A stretch of DNA of 62,432 nucleotides, taken from assembly GCA_039029355.1 (NCBI GenBank), contig JBCCGI010000048.1, positions 1 to 62,432 on the forward strand, written 5' to 3'. Numbering within the stretch: position 1 is the first letter of the stretch; each line of letters opens with the position of its first letter. Positions 15,526 to 24,299 of this stretch are shown in pieces. The notes beneath the pieces were generated by a model. The model searched no databases. It was given only the letters and a program-made list of their open reading frames with translations, and was not told the origin of the DNA. This stretch comes from JBCCGI01 sp039029355. GTDB taxonomy: Bacteria; Planctomycetota; UBA1135; GCA-002686595. A program made the position numbers and the translations under genes.

Positions 15526-18210
15526 TCAGTTCGCCAAGACCGCCACCTCGAGCCCGTTGCTCAGCTCGATGGGAACGCCGGCGGTGAACACCCCCAGCGC
15601 GGCGCCGTGGAGGGCGATGTCGACGCCGATCAGGGCAGGCTGGTCGGGCACCGGGACGACGAAGCTCGCGGAGCCGCCGAGGTAGGTCTCCGCGCCGATC
15701 TCCGTCGGCGTAGGCGCCAGGCTGAGGATCAGCTCGCCGATGCCGGGCACGTAGAGACCGCAGCCGGAAGCGTCGGTGCCGTCGCTGCCGGCGAAGAGCA
15801 AACCGACCCCACTCGTGACCGCCGCGGCGGTGAGCGAGAGCTCGAAGGGCTCGCCGGCCGCGGCGCCGCCGGCGACGGCGGAGAGCGTCGCGGGGTTGCC
15901 GAAGCAGCCGGGGATGTCGTCGATCCCAGCGCCCTCGCAGCCCCAGCGCGTGAGGTAGACGTCGCCGCTGACGGTGCTGTCCATGTTCCCGCCGACGTAG
16001 AGCTGCGGCCCGCCGCCGAACGGGTCGGCAAAGCGGTGCAGCGCGAAGACCTCGTTGCCGAAGGCGGACGTGGCGATGCCGCCGGCGAGCGTGTCCCAGC
16101 TCGCGCCGTCCCAACGCGCGACCTTGAGCGCGCTCATCCCGTCGACGCCGTTGAAGATTCCCCCGACATACAGCGCGGAGCCGAAGCCCGACCCGTCGTC
16201 GTACACCAGCAGGTCGTTCCCCCAGCCTCCCACGAACCCGCTGCCGACCCCGCTCCACGCCGCGCCGTCCCAGCGGGCGAGGTGGAAGACGCTCTGACCT
16301 CCGGCCTGGAGGAAGGTCCCGGTGGCGTAGAGCTCAGGGCCGCCGCCGTCGTCGAAGAAGGTGAGGTCGTTGACCCAGCTCGAAACGCCGACGCCGAGGG
16401 CGCTCCAGCTCGCGCCGTCCCAGCGCGCGACGTTGTTCGCCTCCACGCCGCCGGCGTCGTCGAAGAGCCCGCCGGCGTAGAGAGCGGGGCCGCCGGGCTC
16501 GCCCGCGTCGACCGCGTGCAGCGTGCGGACGGCGCCTGTGAGGACCGGCGACATGCCGCCGCCGACGGGGCTCCACGTCTGCCCGTCCCAGCGGGCGATG
16601 TAGCCCGCCGGTTGGCCTCCGGCGGTCGTGAAGCTCCCTCCTGCGTAGAGCGCCGGTCCGGTGCCGTCGTCGAAGACCTCGAGCACCTGGACGTAGCCGT
16701 CCTTCATGCCGCCGCCGACCTTGCTCCAGCTCTGTCCGTTCCACCGCGCAACCCGCCGCGCGGGCGGACCGCCTGCCTTGGTGAAGCGTCCGCCCGCATA
16801 GAGCGCCGGCCCCGACCCGTCGTCGAACTCGACGAGCGTGTTGACCTCATCGTCCATGCCCGCTCCCAGGGGCGCCCACTGGCCGTCCCAGCGACCGACG
16901 CGGTTCAGGACCTGCTCGCCGGCCTGCAGGAACCGGCCGCCGGCGTAGAGCGCATCGCCGCTCCCGTCGTCGAACGAGGTCAAGGCCAGGACCGTGTTGC
17001 CGATCGCGCCTCCCTTCGCGTCCCAGGTCGACCCGTCCCAGGAGGCGACATGGTCCGCGGTCTGCCCGCCGGCGGTCTCGAAGGGCCCGCCGGCGAAGAG
17101 CGACGGTCCCCCGCCCAGCGCCGAGCCGTCGTCGAAGGCCGCGAGGGCGAGGACCGTCGCACCCACGCCCGACCCGAGCGGACCCCACTCCGTCCCGGTC
17201 CATCGGGCGACTCGGCTGACGAGGCCGGCGCTCGCCGAGGTGAACGAGCCGCCGGCGATCAGCTCGCCCTGATAGCTCGCCAGCGCGTAGACCGCGTGGC
17301 TCGGGCCGAAGAACCCCCCGTCGAGGGAGGACCACATCTGGCCGTCCCAGCGCGCGATGCCGCGGCTCGGCGAGTAGAACTGCCCTCCCGCGAAGAGCGC
17401 GGGGCCCGAGCCGTCGTCGTGCACGTGGAGGACGTTGACGTCGTCGCTGAGGCCCCCGACGGCGCTCCAGACCTGGCCGTTCCACCTAGCGACGTGCTTC
17501 GAGGCGATGCCCCCGAAGGCACCGAAACCGCCGCCGACATACAGGCTCGGCCCGCCGCCCGCCCCGTCGTCGAAGACCGCCAGCTTGTTCACCGACGGCA
17601 CGGTGTCGTCGCTGAGCGAGCTCCACGTCGATCCGTCCCACCGCGCCAGGCCGCGGGCGCTTACGCCACCCGCCGTGTCGAAGCGCCCCCCCGCGTAGAG
17701 CGCGGGCCCGCCTCCGTCGTCGAAGACCGCGAGGGCGTTCACCACATCGTCGAGTCCCGTCGAGAGCGGGCTCCAGCCTTGGCCATCCCACTTCGCGATG
17801 TTGCTCGCCGGCTGGCCGCCGGCCGCTTGGAAGGAGCCGGCCGCGTAGAGCGCAGGTCCGCCCCCCAGCCCGTCGTCGAAGACCTGGAGCGCGTAAACCC
17901 CGCCGTAGAGGCCGGCGTCGATGCCGCCGCCGACGGCGTGGAACGCCTGGCCGTCCCACCGCGCGATGCGCGCCGCCTCGTCGCCGCCCGCGACCGCGAA
18001 GTCGCCCCCCACGAAGAGCGCCGCCCCCGACCCGTCGTCGAACTCGGCCAGCGCCCGGACAACGGCGTCCATCCCGGACTCGCCCCCGAAGGTGGGGATC
18101 CAGGCGGGGTGGCAGCTCCCGTCGCCCGCTGCGGCGGGGCCGGCGGCGGCGGCGAGCAGCAGCGGTGCGAGGGCAAGGCGAGCGGCGGGCGATGCAAGGG
18201 GCGAGGTCAT
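15526..18210 (-). CDS. Secreted propeller-like protein with 14 WDGxxW repeats
   Basis: This 894-aa protein starts with a signal peptide (residues ~1-29, Ala/Leu-rich, ending AAAG). Residues ~55-750 consist of about 14 copies of a ~50-residue unit 'ALYAGGxFxxAGGxxAxxVARWDGxxWSxLGxG...V.AL.vFDDG'. The last copy is degenerate. Such repeats occur in Rax2-like and other beta-propeller surface proteins and probably form one or two propellers. The remaining ~120 residues form the beta-rich module common to several large proteins here, with 'ALIGVDIALHGAAL' and 'LSNGLEVAVLAN'. No catalytic residues are visible. The gene lies 223 bases downstream of the Tat/DCG repeat protein on the same strand, and I see no strong terminator between them. 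Confidence 0.88.
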   Translation of the reverse strand: MTSPLASPAARLALAPLLLAAAAGPAAAGDGSCHPAWIPTFGGESGMDAVVRALAEFDDGSGAALFVGGDFAVAGGDEAARIARWDGQAFHAVGGGIDAGLYGGVYALQVFDDGLGGGPALYAAGSFQAAGGQPASNIAKWDGQGWSPLSTGLDDVVNALAVFDDGGGPALYAGGRFDTAGGVSARGLARWDGSTWSSLSDDTVPSVNKLAVFDDGAGGGPSLYVGGGFGAFGGIASKHVARWNGQVWSAVGGLSDDVNVLHVHDDGSGPALFAGGQFYSPSRGIARWDGQMWSSLDGGFFGPSHAVYALASYQGELIAGGSFTSASAGLVSRVARWTGTEWGPLGSGVGATVLALAAFDDGSALGGGPSLFAGGPFETAGGQTADHVASWDGSTWDAKGGAIGNTVLALTSFDDGSGDALYAGGRFLQAGEQVLNRVGRWDGQWAPLGAGMDDEVNTLVEFDDGSGPALYAGGRFTKAGGPPARRVARWNGQSWSKVGGGMKDGYVQVLEVFDDGTGPALYAGGSFTTAGGQPAGYIARWDGQTWSPVGGGMSPVLTGAVRTLHAVDAGEPGGPALYAGGLFDDAGGVEANNVARWDGASWSALGVGVSSWVNDLTFFDDGGGPELYATGTFLQAGGQSVFHLARWDGAAWSGVGSGFVGGWGNDLLVYDDGSGFGSALYVGGIFNGVDGMSALKVARWDGASWDTLAGGIATSAFGNEVFALHRFADPFGGGPQLYVGGNMDSTVSGDVYLTRWGCEGAGIDDIPGCFGNPATLSAVAGGAAAGEPFELSLTAAAVTSGVGLLFAGSDGTDASGCGLYVPGIGELILSLAPTPTEIGAETYLGGSASFVVPVPDQPALIGVDIALHGAALGVFTAGVPIELSNGLEVAVLAN

Positions 18211-18433
18211 GCGGTCCTGGGCTGGCGAGGGTCGGGCGGCGGGAGGCCGTTGAACCGCGCCGGCAGCACGCCGAGCACGTCACGGGCTCCAACGGCCTCA
18301 ACCGGCCCGAGCGGACGATGTCCTCGGCGATTCCGGCGGCGAGCGTTGCCCCTCGCTGCGCTCCGCCCCCCCGAGGCGGCGCTGCGGCCGTGCCGCACCC
18401 GGGGATCCCCGAGTCGTGACTTGCCTCGGCGCG

Positions 18434-19270
18434 TCAGCCGTCGGACGGGCCGTCCTCGTGCGGAGTCCAGCCGCCCCCCGGGGCCGGGATGCTCGGCTTG
18501 CCGCAGTCTCCGTCCTTGTGCGTCGCGCCCGGTCCGGGGCCGGCCTTGCCGCAGTCGTCGTCCTTGTGCACGTCGGGGCCCCCCGTCCGCGAGATGCCGC
18601 AGTCGTCGTCCCCGACGACCAGCTGCCCGCCGGGCTCGGGCGGCTTGCCGCAGTCGTCGTCGGTGTGGACGAGGAAGGGAACCGCGATCTTGGTGCAGTC
18701 GTTGTCGCTGTTCAGGTGTCCGTGGGTGTAGCGTCCGCAGTCGTCGTCCTGATGGGCTCCGGGAGCGGGGACCCCGGGGAGGACGGGTTTGGTCTTCCCG
18801 CAGTCGCCGTCGCGCATCACGTTCTCGGGCGGTCCCGGCGCCCCCATCGGCTTGCCGCAGGCGTCGTCGCGGTGGGCCGCCTGTCCGCCCAGGCCCGGCG
18901 CGGCCTGGCCGCAGTCCTCGTCGGACATGGTCGTCGGGTTGCCCTGCGGCGTCTGCGAGGGCTTGCCGCAGTCGTCGTCCTTCTCATAGACGGTCGGGCC
19001 TGGCCCCTGGGGCATGGCACAGGTGGAGTCCGGGACGATGGTCCCGTTCGGGTTCGGCGTCCCGCAGCCGGGTTGGGCGTCGTCGGCCGGGCGCGGGCGA
19101 GCGCTGGGAGCGCTGCCGACGAAGCTCACCGAGAGCTGCGTCAGGCCGAGCGCGACGAGCGTCGCGAGAAAGCGCCGCCGGTCGCCGTCCAAGCCGCTGG
19201 GCTCGGGCGTCGGGTCGCGGTCGAGCTGGTCCTGCGTCGGCTTCGGTTCGCGTTCGTGGTCGATCTGCAT
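18434..19270 (-). CDS. Tat-exported Asp-Cys-Gly repeat protein, candidate RiPP precursor
   Basis: This 278-aa protein has no family I recognise. Residues 1-30 are polar. Residues 30-51 form a twin-arginine signal (DRRRFLATL, then a hydrophobic stretch). From 66 on the chain is Gly/Pro-rich with exactly twelve cysteines: 69, 84, 101, 120, 138, 157, 178, 192, 207, 224, 240, 256, spaced 14-21 residues apart. The last ten sit in D-x-[DA]-C-[GT] units: Asp at -3 is invariant, Asp at -1 occurs in nine of ten, and Gly at +1 in nine of ten. The most common forms are DDDCGK and DGDCGK. The first two units are degenerate. The ATG at 19270 is six bases after the stop of the radical SAM/SPASM gene, so translation is probably coupled. 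I infer that it is the substrate of that enzyme, with cysteines as thioether donors, exported folded by Tat. A plain metal-binding or disulfide-linked secreted repeat protein is the alternative. Confidence 0.85.
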   Translation of the reverse strand: MQIDHEREPKPTQDQLDRDPTPEPSGLDGDRRRFLATLVALGLTQLSVSFVGSAPSARPRPADDAQPGCGTPNPNGTIVPDSTCAMPQGPGPTVYEKDDDCGKPSQTPQGNPTTMSDEDCGQAAPGLGGQAAHRDDACGKPMGAPGPPENVMRDGDCGKTKPVLPGVPAPGAHQDDDCGRYTHGHLNSDNDCTKIAVPFLVHTDDDCGKPPEPGGQLVVGDDDCGISRTGGPDVHKDDDCGKAGPGPGATHKDGDCGKPSIPAPGGGWTPHEDGPSDG

Positions 19271-19276
19271 GACGCG

Positions 19277-20863
19277 CTACTCGGGGTTGCTGCAGGCCTC
19301 CGGATCGATCGCGGGCTCGCCCTCGAGTCGTCCGGCGCGCTGCAGGCGATGGATGAGGTACAGCAGGCGTTCGTGCCCGCGTCGGATGCCGTCGCAGCTC
19401 GGCTCGTCGGGCTCGAGGATCGCGCCCTCCGAGGTCGAGATGTGCCACGGGCATTGGCCGCCGCAGGTGATGCGAGCCCAGCACTGCGAGCAGTGGCTCT
19501 CCTTCACGCGCAGGACGCGGTCGTAGTAGTCGCGCAGCTTGTCGCGGTCGAGCCCGGTCTCGAGCGTGCCGAGCTCAAAGGCCTCGTCGCCCGCGTAGCG
19601 GTGGCACGGGTACAGCGTGCCGTCGCGCGTGACGGCGGTCATGTTGCGCCCCACGCCGCAGCGGATGCTGGGCACGGTCGAGGGCGCCGTCAGCGCGGGC
19701 AGCAGCTCGCGTACCCCCTTCTCGATGCGGTCCGCGTCGGCCGGCCGCGCGGTCTCTCCGTCGAGCCAGCGCAGATAGGCCTCGAGGCAGTCGTCGCCGG
19801 CCTGCGCCATCTCCTCGGCGTCGGCCGCGTCGATGTCCCAGGGATCGCGCCCATCCGCGCGCCCGGTCGAGGCGCCGAGCATGATGCGCCGAAAGCCCTG
19901 CTCCTGGAAGAAGCGGTAGATCGCGGCGCCGTCGTGGTTCTCGTGGGTCATGGTCACGCGCACCATCGCCTCGCGCAGCCCCGCCGCGCGCTGGGCCGCA
20001 ACCAGTCGCCGAGCGCCGTCGAGCGCGGCCTCGCCGCTCCCGCGGCCTTCGAGGTCGACGCGGTGCAGGTCGTTCCACTCCGGCGGGCCGTCGATGCTGA
20101 CCATCACGCCGAAGCGATGCTCGACCAGGAACGCGATCACCTCGTCGCTGAGCAGCGTCGCGTTGGTCGTGAGCTGGAAGTGAAACCGCTTCCCGGTCTC
20201 CTCGGCGCGCGTGCCGCAGTAGGCCACCAGCTCGCGGATCAGCCGGAAGTTCAGCAGCGGCTCGCCGCCGAAGAACGTGATCTCGACGTAGGGCCGGCGT
20301 CCCGAGCGCTCGATCAGGAGCTCGATCGAGCGCTTCCCGGTCTCGAGGTCCATCCGGCTGCCGGTCTGATGGAAGCCGTTCTGGACCTCGTAGCAGTACG
20401 TGCACTTCAGGTTGCAGCTGGTCTGCACCATCAGCATCAGCTTGCGCGGACGCGTCGCCATCAACGCGTCGCCGACGACGCGCTCCAGGTCCTTTGGGCG
20501 GTCGGCTTCTTCGGTCCGAAAGAGACCGGCCTCGTGGCAGGCCTCGAGCTCGGCCAGCGCGCGCACCAGCTCCGCGTCGTCGACGTCCGCGAGTCGGCCT
20601 CGCAACTCCGGCGCCGGAACGCGGCGCTCGATCCCCTCGAGCACTCGAAACACCACCGGCCCCAGCTCGAGCAGCGTTCCGGTCAGAAGCTCGTAGACCA
20701 GCGCCGCCTCGCGCACGCGGAAGGCGTGGTAGGAGGGCCGCTTGCCGGGCAGGAGGCGCCGAGCTAGACGGTCCAGGCGCTCCTCCAACGCCGGCTCGAC
20801 GGCGGCGCCTTCGCCGCCACGTTCGGGGACCAGCGTGTTCTGCGATGCGGGAGATCGCTTCAT
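19277..20863 (-). CDS. Radical SAM/SPASM peptide maturase
   Basis: This 528-aa protein starts at ATG 20863 with AAGGA seven bases upstream; an ORF extension to 21220 is low complexity and rejected. Residues ~43-115 (SYHAFRVREAALVYELLTGT and following helices) look like the peptide-recognition region of SCIFF-type maturases. The radical SAM core has CNLKCTYCY with Cys150, 154 and 157 for the SAM-binding 4Fe-4S cluster, and GGEP at 199-202. The SPASM region holds Cys402, 420, 458, 461, 467, 471 and 490 in the C-x(17)-C...CxxCx5Cx3C...C pattern that binds two auxiliary clusters. Enzymes of this type install thioether or C-C links in ribosomal peptides. The immediate downstream gene encodes a cysteine-repeat protein, the obvious substrate. 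No dedicated protease or transporter is adjacent. The 292 bases upstream, shared with a divergent gene, should hold the promoter; I see no clear -35/-10. Confidence 0.93.
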   Translation of the reverse strand: MKRSPASQNTLVPERGGEGAAVEPALEERLDRLARRLLPGKRPSYHAFRVREAALVYELLTGTLLELGPVVFRVLEGIERRVPAPELRGRLADVDDAELVRALAELEACHEAGLFRTEEADRPKDLERVVGDALMATRPRKLMLMVQTSCNLKCTYCYEVQNGFHQTGSRMDLETGKRSIELLIERSGRRPYVEITFFGGEPLLNFRLIRELVAYCGTRAEETGKRFHFQLTTNATLLSDEVIAFLVEHRFGVMVSIDGPPEWNDLHRVDLEGRGSGEAALDGARRLVAAQRAAGLREAMVRVTMTHENHDGAAIYRFFQEQGFRRIMLGASTGRADGRDPWDIDAADAEEMAQAGDDCLEAYLRWLDGETARPADADRIEKGVRELLPALTAPSTVPSIRCGVGRNMTAVTRDGTLYPCHRYAGDEAFELGTLETGLDRDKLRDYYDRVLRVKESHCSQCWARITCGGQCPWHISTSEGAILEPDEPSCDGIRRGHERLLYLIHRLQRAGRLEGEPAIDPEACSNPE

Positions 20864-21155
20864 GGCGGTGTCCTTGCGTGAATCGAGGTCCGTCCTCGAC
20901 GCCGAGCCGGTCGAACGGTCGAGACGAATGGAGGTCGGGAAGGCCCGAGCGCCTTCTGGACCGGATGACCTCGATCCGCCCGCCGGCCGCGAGGAGTTGC
21001 GGGAAAGGCCGTGAAACTCCGATCCCCGACCGACACGGCCTTGACCCCGCACATGCCGCTGCGCTCCGCGACCGCACACCGGGCGCCACGGGCGCCGCGG
21101 TGGTAGTCTCCGCCACCGGCCGCGTCGTCCTCCAGCCCATCGAAAGGCATCCACG

Positions 21156-22826
21156 ATGCTCTCCGCCTTGCACCTTGCCACGCTCGCCGCAGCGCCCGCG
21201 CTGCAAACCGCGCTTCCCATCGTTCCCGACGAGACCTACAACGCCTGCGAAGCCACCATCTACGAGAACCCCGACCCGCACACGCTCGCCGAGTGTGAGT
21301 TCGGCGTGGTCCCGCTGGTCGGGCAGAATCCGATCTGCCAGCGCAGCGATCACTTCGGTGCCGAGTTCGCCAGCGGCGATTGGAACGGGGATGGCTACCT
21401 CGACCTCGCGATCGGCGGGCGGCACAAGCCCGAGAACAAGAACCTTAGCGCGCAGGTGTGGCTCTACCTCGGCACGAGCACGGGGTTGAGCACGGCTCCG
21501 ACGCTGACCTTCGACGGAAACGGAGAGAGCGACCAGCTCGGCGTGTCCATCGCGTTCCTGAAGGCCTACTCGACCGTGGGCGGGCAGGCGCGCGACGCGC
21601 TTGCGATCGGCGCGCCGCAGTACAGCTCCGAGAACGACCCCGCGCCGGATGAGATGTCCGGGCGCGTGTACGTGTTCCTCGGCCTCGAGGAGGGCGTCGA
21701 CTACTCCGCCGGGGCGCGCTTCGTGGCCGCGGACGAGGCCGACATCATCCTGGAGGGCGGCTTCTGCAGCGGTTCGTGGTACGGCGCGGCGGTTGCGGGC
21801 GGGGACATCGACGGCGACGGCCGCGGCGACCTGCTGGTCGGCGAGCCCGGCAACCCGCACACCGCCGCGACGCAGCAGTGCGCCGGCAACGCGTTCGCGT
21901 ACCTGGCGGCGTCGCGGCTCGACCTGGCCCTGACCTGGGGTGGAGGGCCCTGGTACGGCGCCTGGTCGGACCTCTTCTTCCTCGGCGCGGCCAGCGGGGA
22001 CCGCTTCGGCCGCGACGTCGCCTGCCTGGGCGATCTCGACGGGGTCGGGGGCGAGGAGTTCCTCATCGGCGCACCGCAGCAGGAGGTCGACCCGGCCGTC
22101 GGCCCGGTCGTGAACACCGGGCCGGGCTACGCCCGCGTGTACTCCTACGATCCGCTGGCGACCCCCGCCAACGAGGGGGTGCTCCTCGCCGAGCTGAACG
22201 GCATCCAGGTCGGCGAGGGCTTCGGCAACGCGGTGACCGGCGTCCCGGATCTGGACCTCGACGGCACCGACGACCTGCTCGTGGGCGCGTACCGCTACAC
22301 CTTCGCGCCCGGCACCGCGCTCGAGGAATTCGAGGTGGGCCGCGCCTTCGCCTTCTCGGGCGCGGACTTCTCGCCGCTGCTGCAGGGCCCGGACCCGCGC
22401 ACCGGTGCCCCCACCACGCGGCTCATCGGCGAGCTCGCCGGAGGCGCCTTCGGGTGGTCCGTCGCCGGGGCCGACGGGATGGTCGGACAGCCGGGGGGCG
22501 ACCTGCTGATCGGCGCCTTCCAGGCCGACGCCTTCGCGGACGACTCGAGCTGCGGCACCGGCGCCACGGAGCTGATCGCGGGCTCGGCCTACGTCATCGA
22601 CGGCGGCGTGGGCGCGAGCCCGTTCGTTCCGCTCGAGGTGCGCGGCGAGCGCTTCAAGGACCACGTCGGCTTCGGCGTGCTCGCACTGGATACCGACCTC
22701 GACGGCGACCTCGACCTGGTGACGGGCGGGATGGCGTGGTCGTGCCCGTCGAACTGCCCGATCGTCGGGGAAGCGGAGACCGGGCGCGTGTATCTGGTCG
22801 ACGTCGACGGCATCCTGACGCCCTAG
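21156..22826 (+). CDS. Secreted integrin-alpha-like FG-GAP protein
   Basis: This 556-aa protein has a short N-terminal signal-like stretch (MLSALHLATLAAAPALQTAL). It then carries about six FG-GAP blades with the 'FG..v..GD.nGDG..Dl.iG.p' pattern, for example 'FGAEFASGDWNGDGYLDLAIGG', 'YGAAVAGGDIDGDGRGDLLVGE', 'FGRDVACLGDLDGVGGEEFLIGA' and 'FGNAVTGVPDLDLDGTDDLLVGA'. The Asp-rich loops should bind calcium and the chain should fold as a seven-bladed propeller. It lacks the extra C-terminal module seen in several neighbours. It is divergent from the radical SAM gene and 31 bases upstream of the glycosylase gene, which may be read with it. Confidence 0.85.
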   Translation: MLSALHLATLAAAPALQTALPIVPDETYNACEATIYENPDPHTLAECEFGVVPLVGQNPICQRSDHFGAEFASGDWNGDGYLDLAIGGRHKPENKNLSAQVWLYLGTSTGLSTAPTLTFDGNGESDQLGVSIAFLKAYSTVGGQARDALAIGAPQYSSENDPAPDEMSGRVYVFLGLEEGVDYSAGARFVAADEADIILEGGFCSGSWYGAAVAGGDIDGDGRGDLLVGEPGNPHTAATQQCAGNAFAYLAASRLDLALTWGGGPWYGAWSDLFFLGAASGDRFGRDVACLGDLDGVGGEEFLIGAPQQEVDPAVGPVVNTGPGYARVYSYDPLATPANEGVLLAELNGIQVGEGFGNAVTGVPDLDLDGTDDLLVGAYRYTFAPGTALEEFEVGRAFAFSGADFSPLLQGPDPRTGAPTTRLIGELAGGAFGWSVAGADGMVGQPGGDLLIGAFQADAFADDSSCGTGATELIAGSAYVIDGGVGASPFVPLEVRGERFKDHVGFGVLALDTDLDGDLDLVTGGMAWSCPSNCPIVGEAETGRVYLVDVDGILTP

Positions 22827-22857
22827 TGCCGGGGAGCACGCGAGCACGGCAGGCGTC

Positions 22858-24081
22858 ATGAGCGGTGAAGCGGACGAAAGGGCCCTCTCGATCGTCGCGA
22901 GCCGAAGGCTGGCCCTCGCGGCCCAGGGCTTCGGACGGGGCCGTCCCCGCACCGCGGTGACGCCTGCACAGGTGCGCGCTGTCCTCGTTCGACAGCAGGT
23001 GCTGCAGCTCGACTACGTGAAGACCGTTCTGCCGGCGCACTACCAGATCCTGTTCTCGCGCCTCGGTCCCTACCGGCGTCGGCTTCTGGACGACGCGCTC
23101 TGTCGCTCCGGCAGGTTCACCGAGTCCTGGGCCCACGAGGCCTCCGCGATCCCGATGGAGACCTGGCCTCTCCTTCGTGCTCGGCGCGAGAGCTGGGCGA
23201 ACGGGAAGTGGGGCTATGGCCCCTGGCTTGCGAAGAACCCGCGCTATCTGGAGCGCGTGCTCGGCGTCGTTCGGCGGAAGGGCCCCCTGACCGCTCAGGA
23301 CGTACCGCTGCCCGAGAAGCCTCCGCCCGTGCCCGAGGGCGCCTGGATCCGCGACGTCCGCCGGGCCGCGCTCGAGCAGCTCTTCGGCCAGGGGCGGGTC
23401 GCGGTGTCGAACCGCTCGGACGCCCATGTGCGCGAGTACGACCTGGCCGGTCGGGTCGTCCCGCGTCCCGAGCTCTCGCGGCGCGTCGACCCGATCGAGG
23501 CCGAGCAGGCGCTCCTGCTCCGCGCCGCCGGCGCCCTTGGGGTCGGCACCGCAGCCGACCTCGCGGACTACTTCCGGCTCGCCGTCCGCAGCGCGCGGCC
23601 CCGGCTCGAGGAGCTCGTCGAGCTGGGGAAGCTGCGACGGGCGCGGGTCGAGGGGTGGCGAGAGGTCGGCTATGTGCTCCCGCACGTCGCGGCGCCGCGC
23701 GCGGTGCGGGCGGCCACGCTCCTCTCCCCCTTCGACCCGCTGATCTGGTTCCGCCCGCGCCTAGCGCGGCTGTTCGACTTCGACTATCGCGTCGAGATCT
23801 TCGTTCCGAAGAACAAGCGGCGCTGGGGCGTCTACGTCTTGCCCTTCCTGCTGGGAGAGCGGCTGGTCGCGCGGGTGGACCTCAAGCGAGACCGCGAGGC
23901 GGGCTGCCTGCGCGTGCTGGGGAGCTACCTGGAGTCGCACGCCGCCCCCGCGCCCGTGGCCGAGGCCCTGGCGCGCGAGCTCGAGCTGTGGCGTGGCTGG
24001 CTCGAGCTGGACTCGCTGTCGATCGGACGCCGCGGGAACTTCGCGCGCGAGCTGCGCAGCGCGGTCAAGCGCTACGCGTGA
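22858..24081 (+). CDS. YcaQ/AlkX-type winged-helix DNA glycosylase
   Basis: This 407-aa protein matches the HTH_42 (YcaQ/AlkX, AlkZ) family in length and order. It shows 'LALAAQGF', then 'VRAVLVRQQVLQLDYVKTVLPAHYQILFSRLGPYRRRLLDDAL', the tandem winged-helix core, 'WAHEASAIPMETWPLL', and a late 'RLFDFDYRVEIFVPKNKRRWGVYVLPFLLGERLVARVDLK' block. QLD near residue 50 corresponds to the catalytic Q-hydrophobic-D motif of the YcaQ/AlkX branch (Q-hydrophobic-Q in AlkZ). The family excises alkylated bases and unhooks interstrand cross-links. There is no signal peptide; it is cytosolic. It is one of few housekeeping-type genes in the window and has no repair partner beside it. Confidence 0.85.
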   Translation: MSGEADERALSIVASRRLALAAQGFGRGRPRTAVTPAQVRAVLVRQQVLQLDYVKTVLPAHYQILFSRLGPYRRRLLDDALCRSGRFTESWAHEASAIPMETWPLLRARRESWANGKWGYGPWLAKNPRYLERVLGVVRRKGPLTAQDVPLPEKPPPVPEGAWIRDVRRAALEQLFGQGRVAVSNRSDAHVREYDLAGRVVPRPELSRRVDPIEAEQALLLRAAGALGVGTAADLADYFRLAVRSARPRLEELVELGKLRRARVEGWREVGYVLPHVAAPRAVRAATLLSPFDPLIWFRPRLARLFDFDYRVEIFVPKNKRRWGVYVLPFLLGERLVARVDLKRDREAGCLRVLGSYLESHAAPAPVAEALARELELWRGWLELDSLSIGRRGNFARELRSAVKRYA

Positions 24082-24212
24082 GATCGGTTTCGAGCCTCCC
24101 GAAGGAGCTCCTGTCGGCGGAGCGCTTGCCACCGCACCGGGCGCGCTAGCTCGGGAATCCCCGGGCCGTCACCGCATCCAGCACCGGGCCAGGGATCCGG
24201 CTCCAAGGAACT

Positions 24213-24234
24213 CGGGAATCGTTGACTGTTCCCG
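24213..24234. promoter_or_regulatory. Inverted repeat around a TTGACT element
   Basis: CGGGAA (24213-24218) and TTCCCG (24229-24234) form an inverted repeat with a 10-base spacer containing TTGACT (24222-24227), which looks like a -35 hexamer. CTCGGGAATC also occurs as a direct repeat at 24150-24159 and 24211-24220. This lies upstream of the ECF sigma gene and could be an autoregulatory or operator site. I do not see a matching -10 at standard spacing. Confidence 0.3.
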
Positions 24235-24299
24235 GCTCCGCCCTGCGTGTGTCTCTGGCGGTGGCGCGTTCCCACTCCCAGGCCTCCCGACAACCAGTC

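Noticed and set aside
18434..19270. CRISPR-like periodic repeats
   Set aside because: The repeats recur every 42-63 bases with conserved centres, but they stay in frame, vary in spacing, encode D-x-D-C-G units and lack uniform spacers; they are coding repeats.
15475..19272. Plus-strand open frame of 1265 codons spanning 15475-19272
   Set aside because: It runs across two unrelated minus-strand genes and their spacer and has no start signal or domain; it is a codon-bias shadow.
19575..22952. 1125-codon minus-strand ORF across 19575-22952
   Set aside because: It overlaps the radical SAM gene in another frame and the divergent FG-GAP gene in antisense; no domain or ribosome site supports it.
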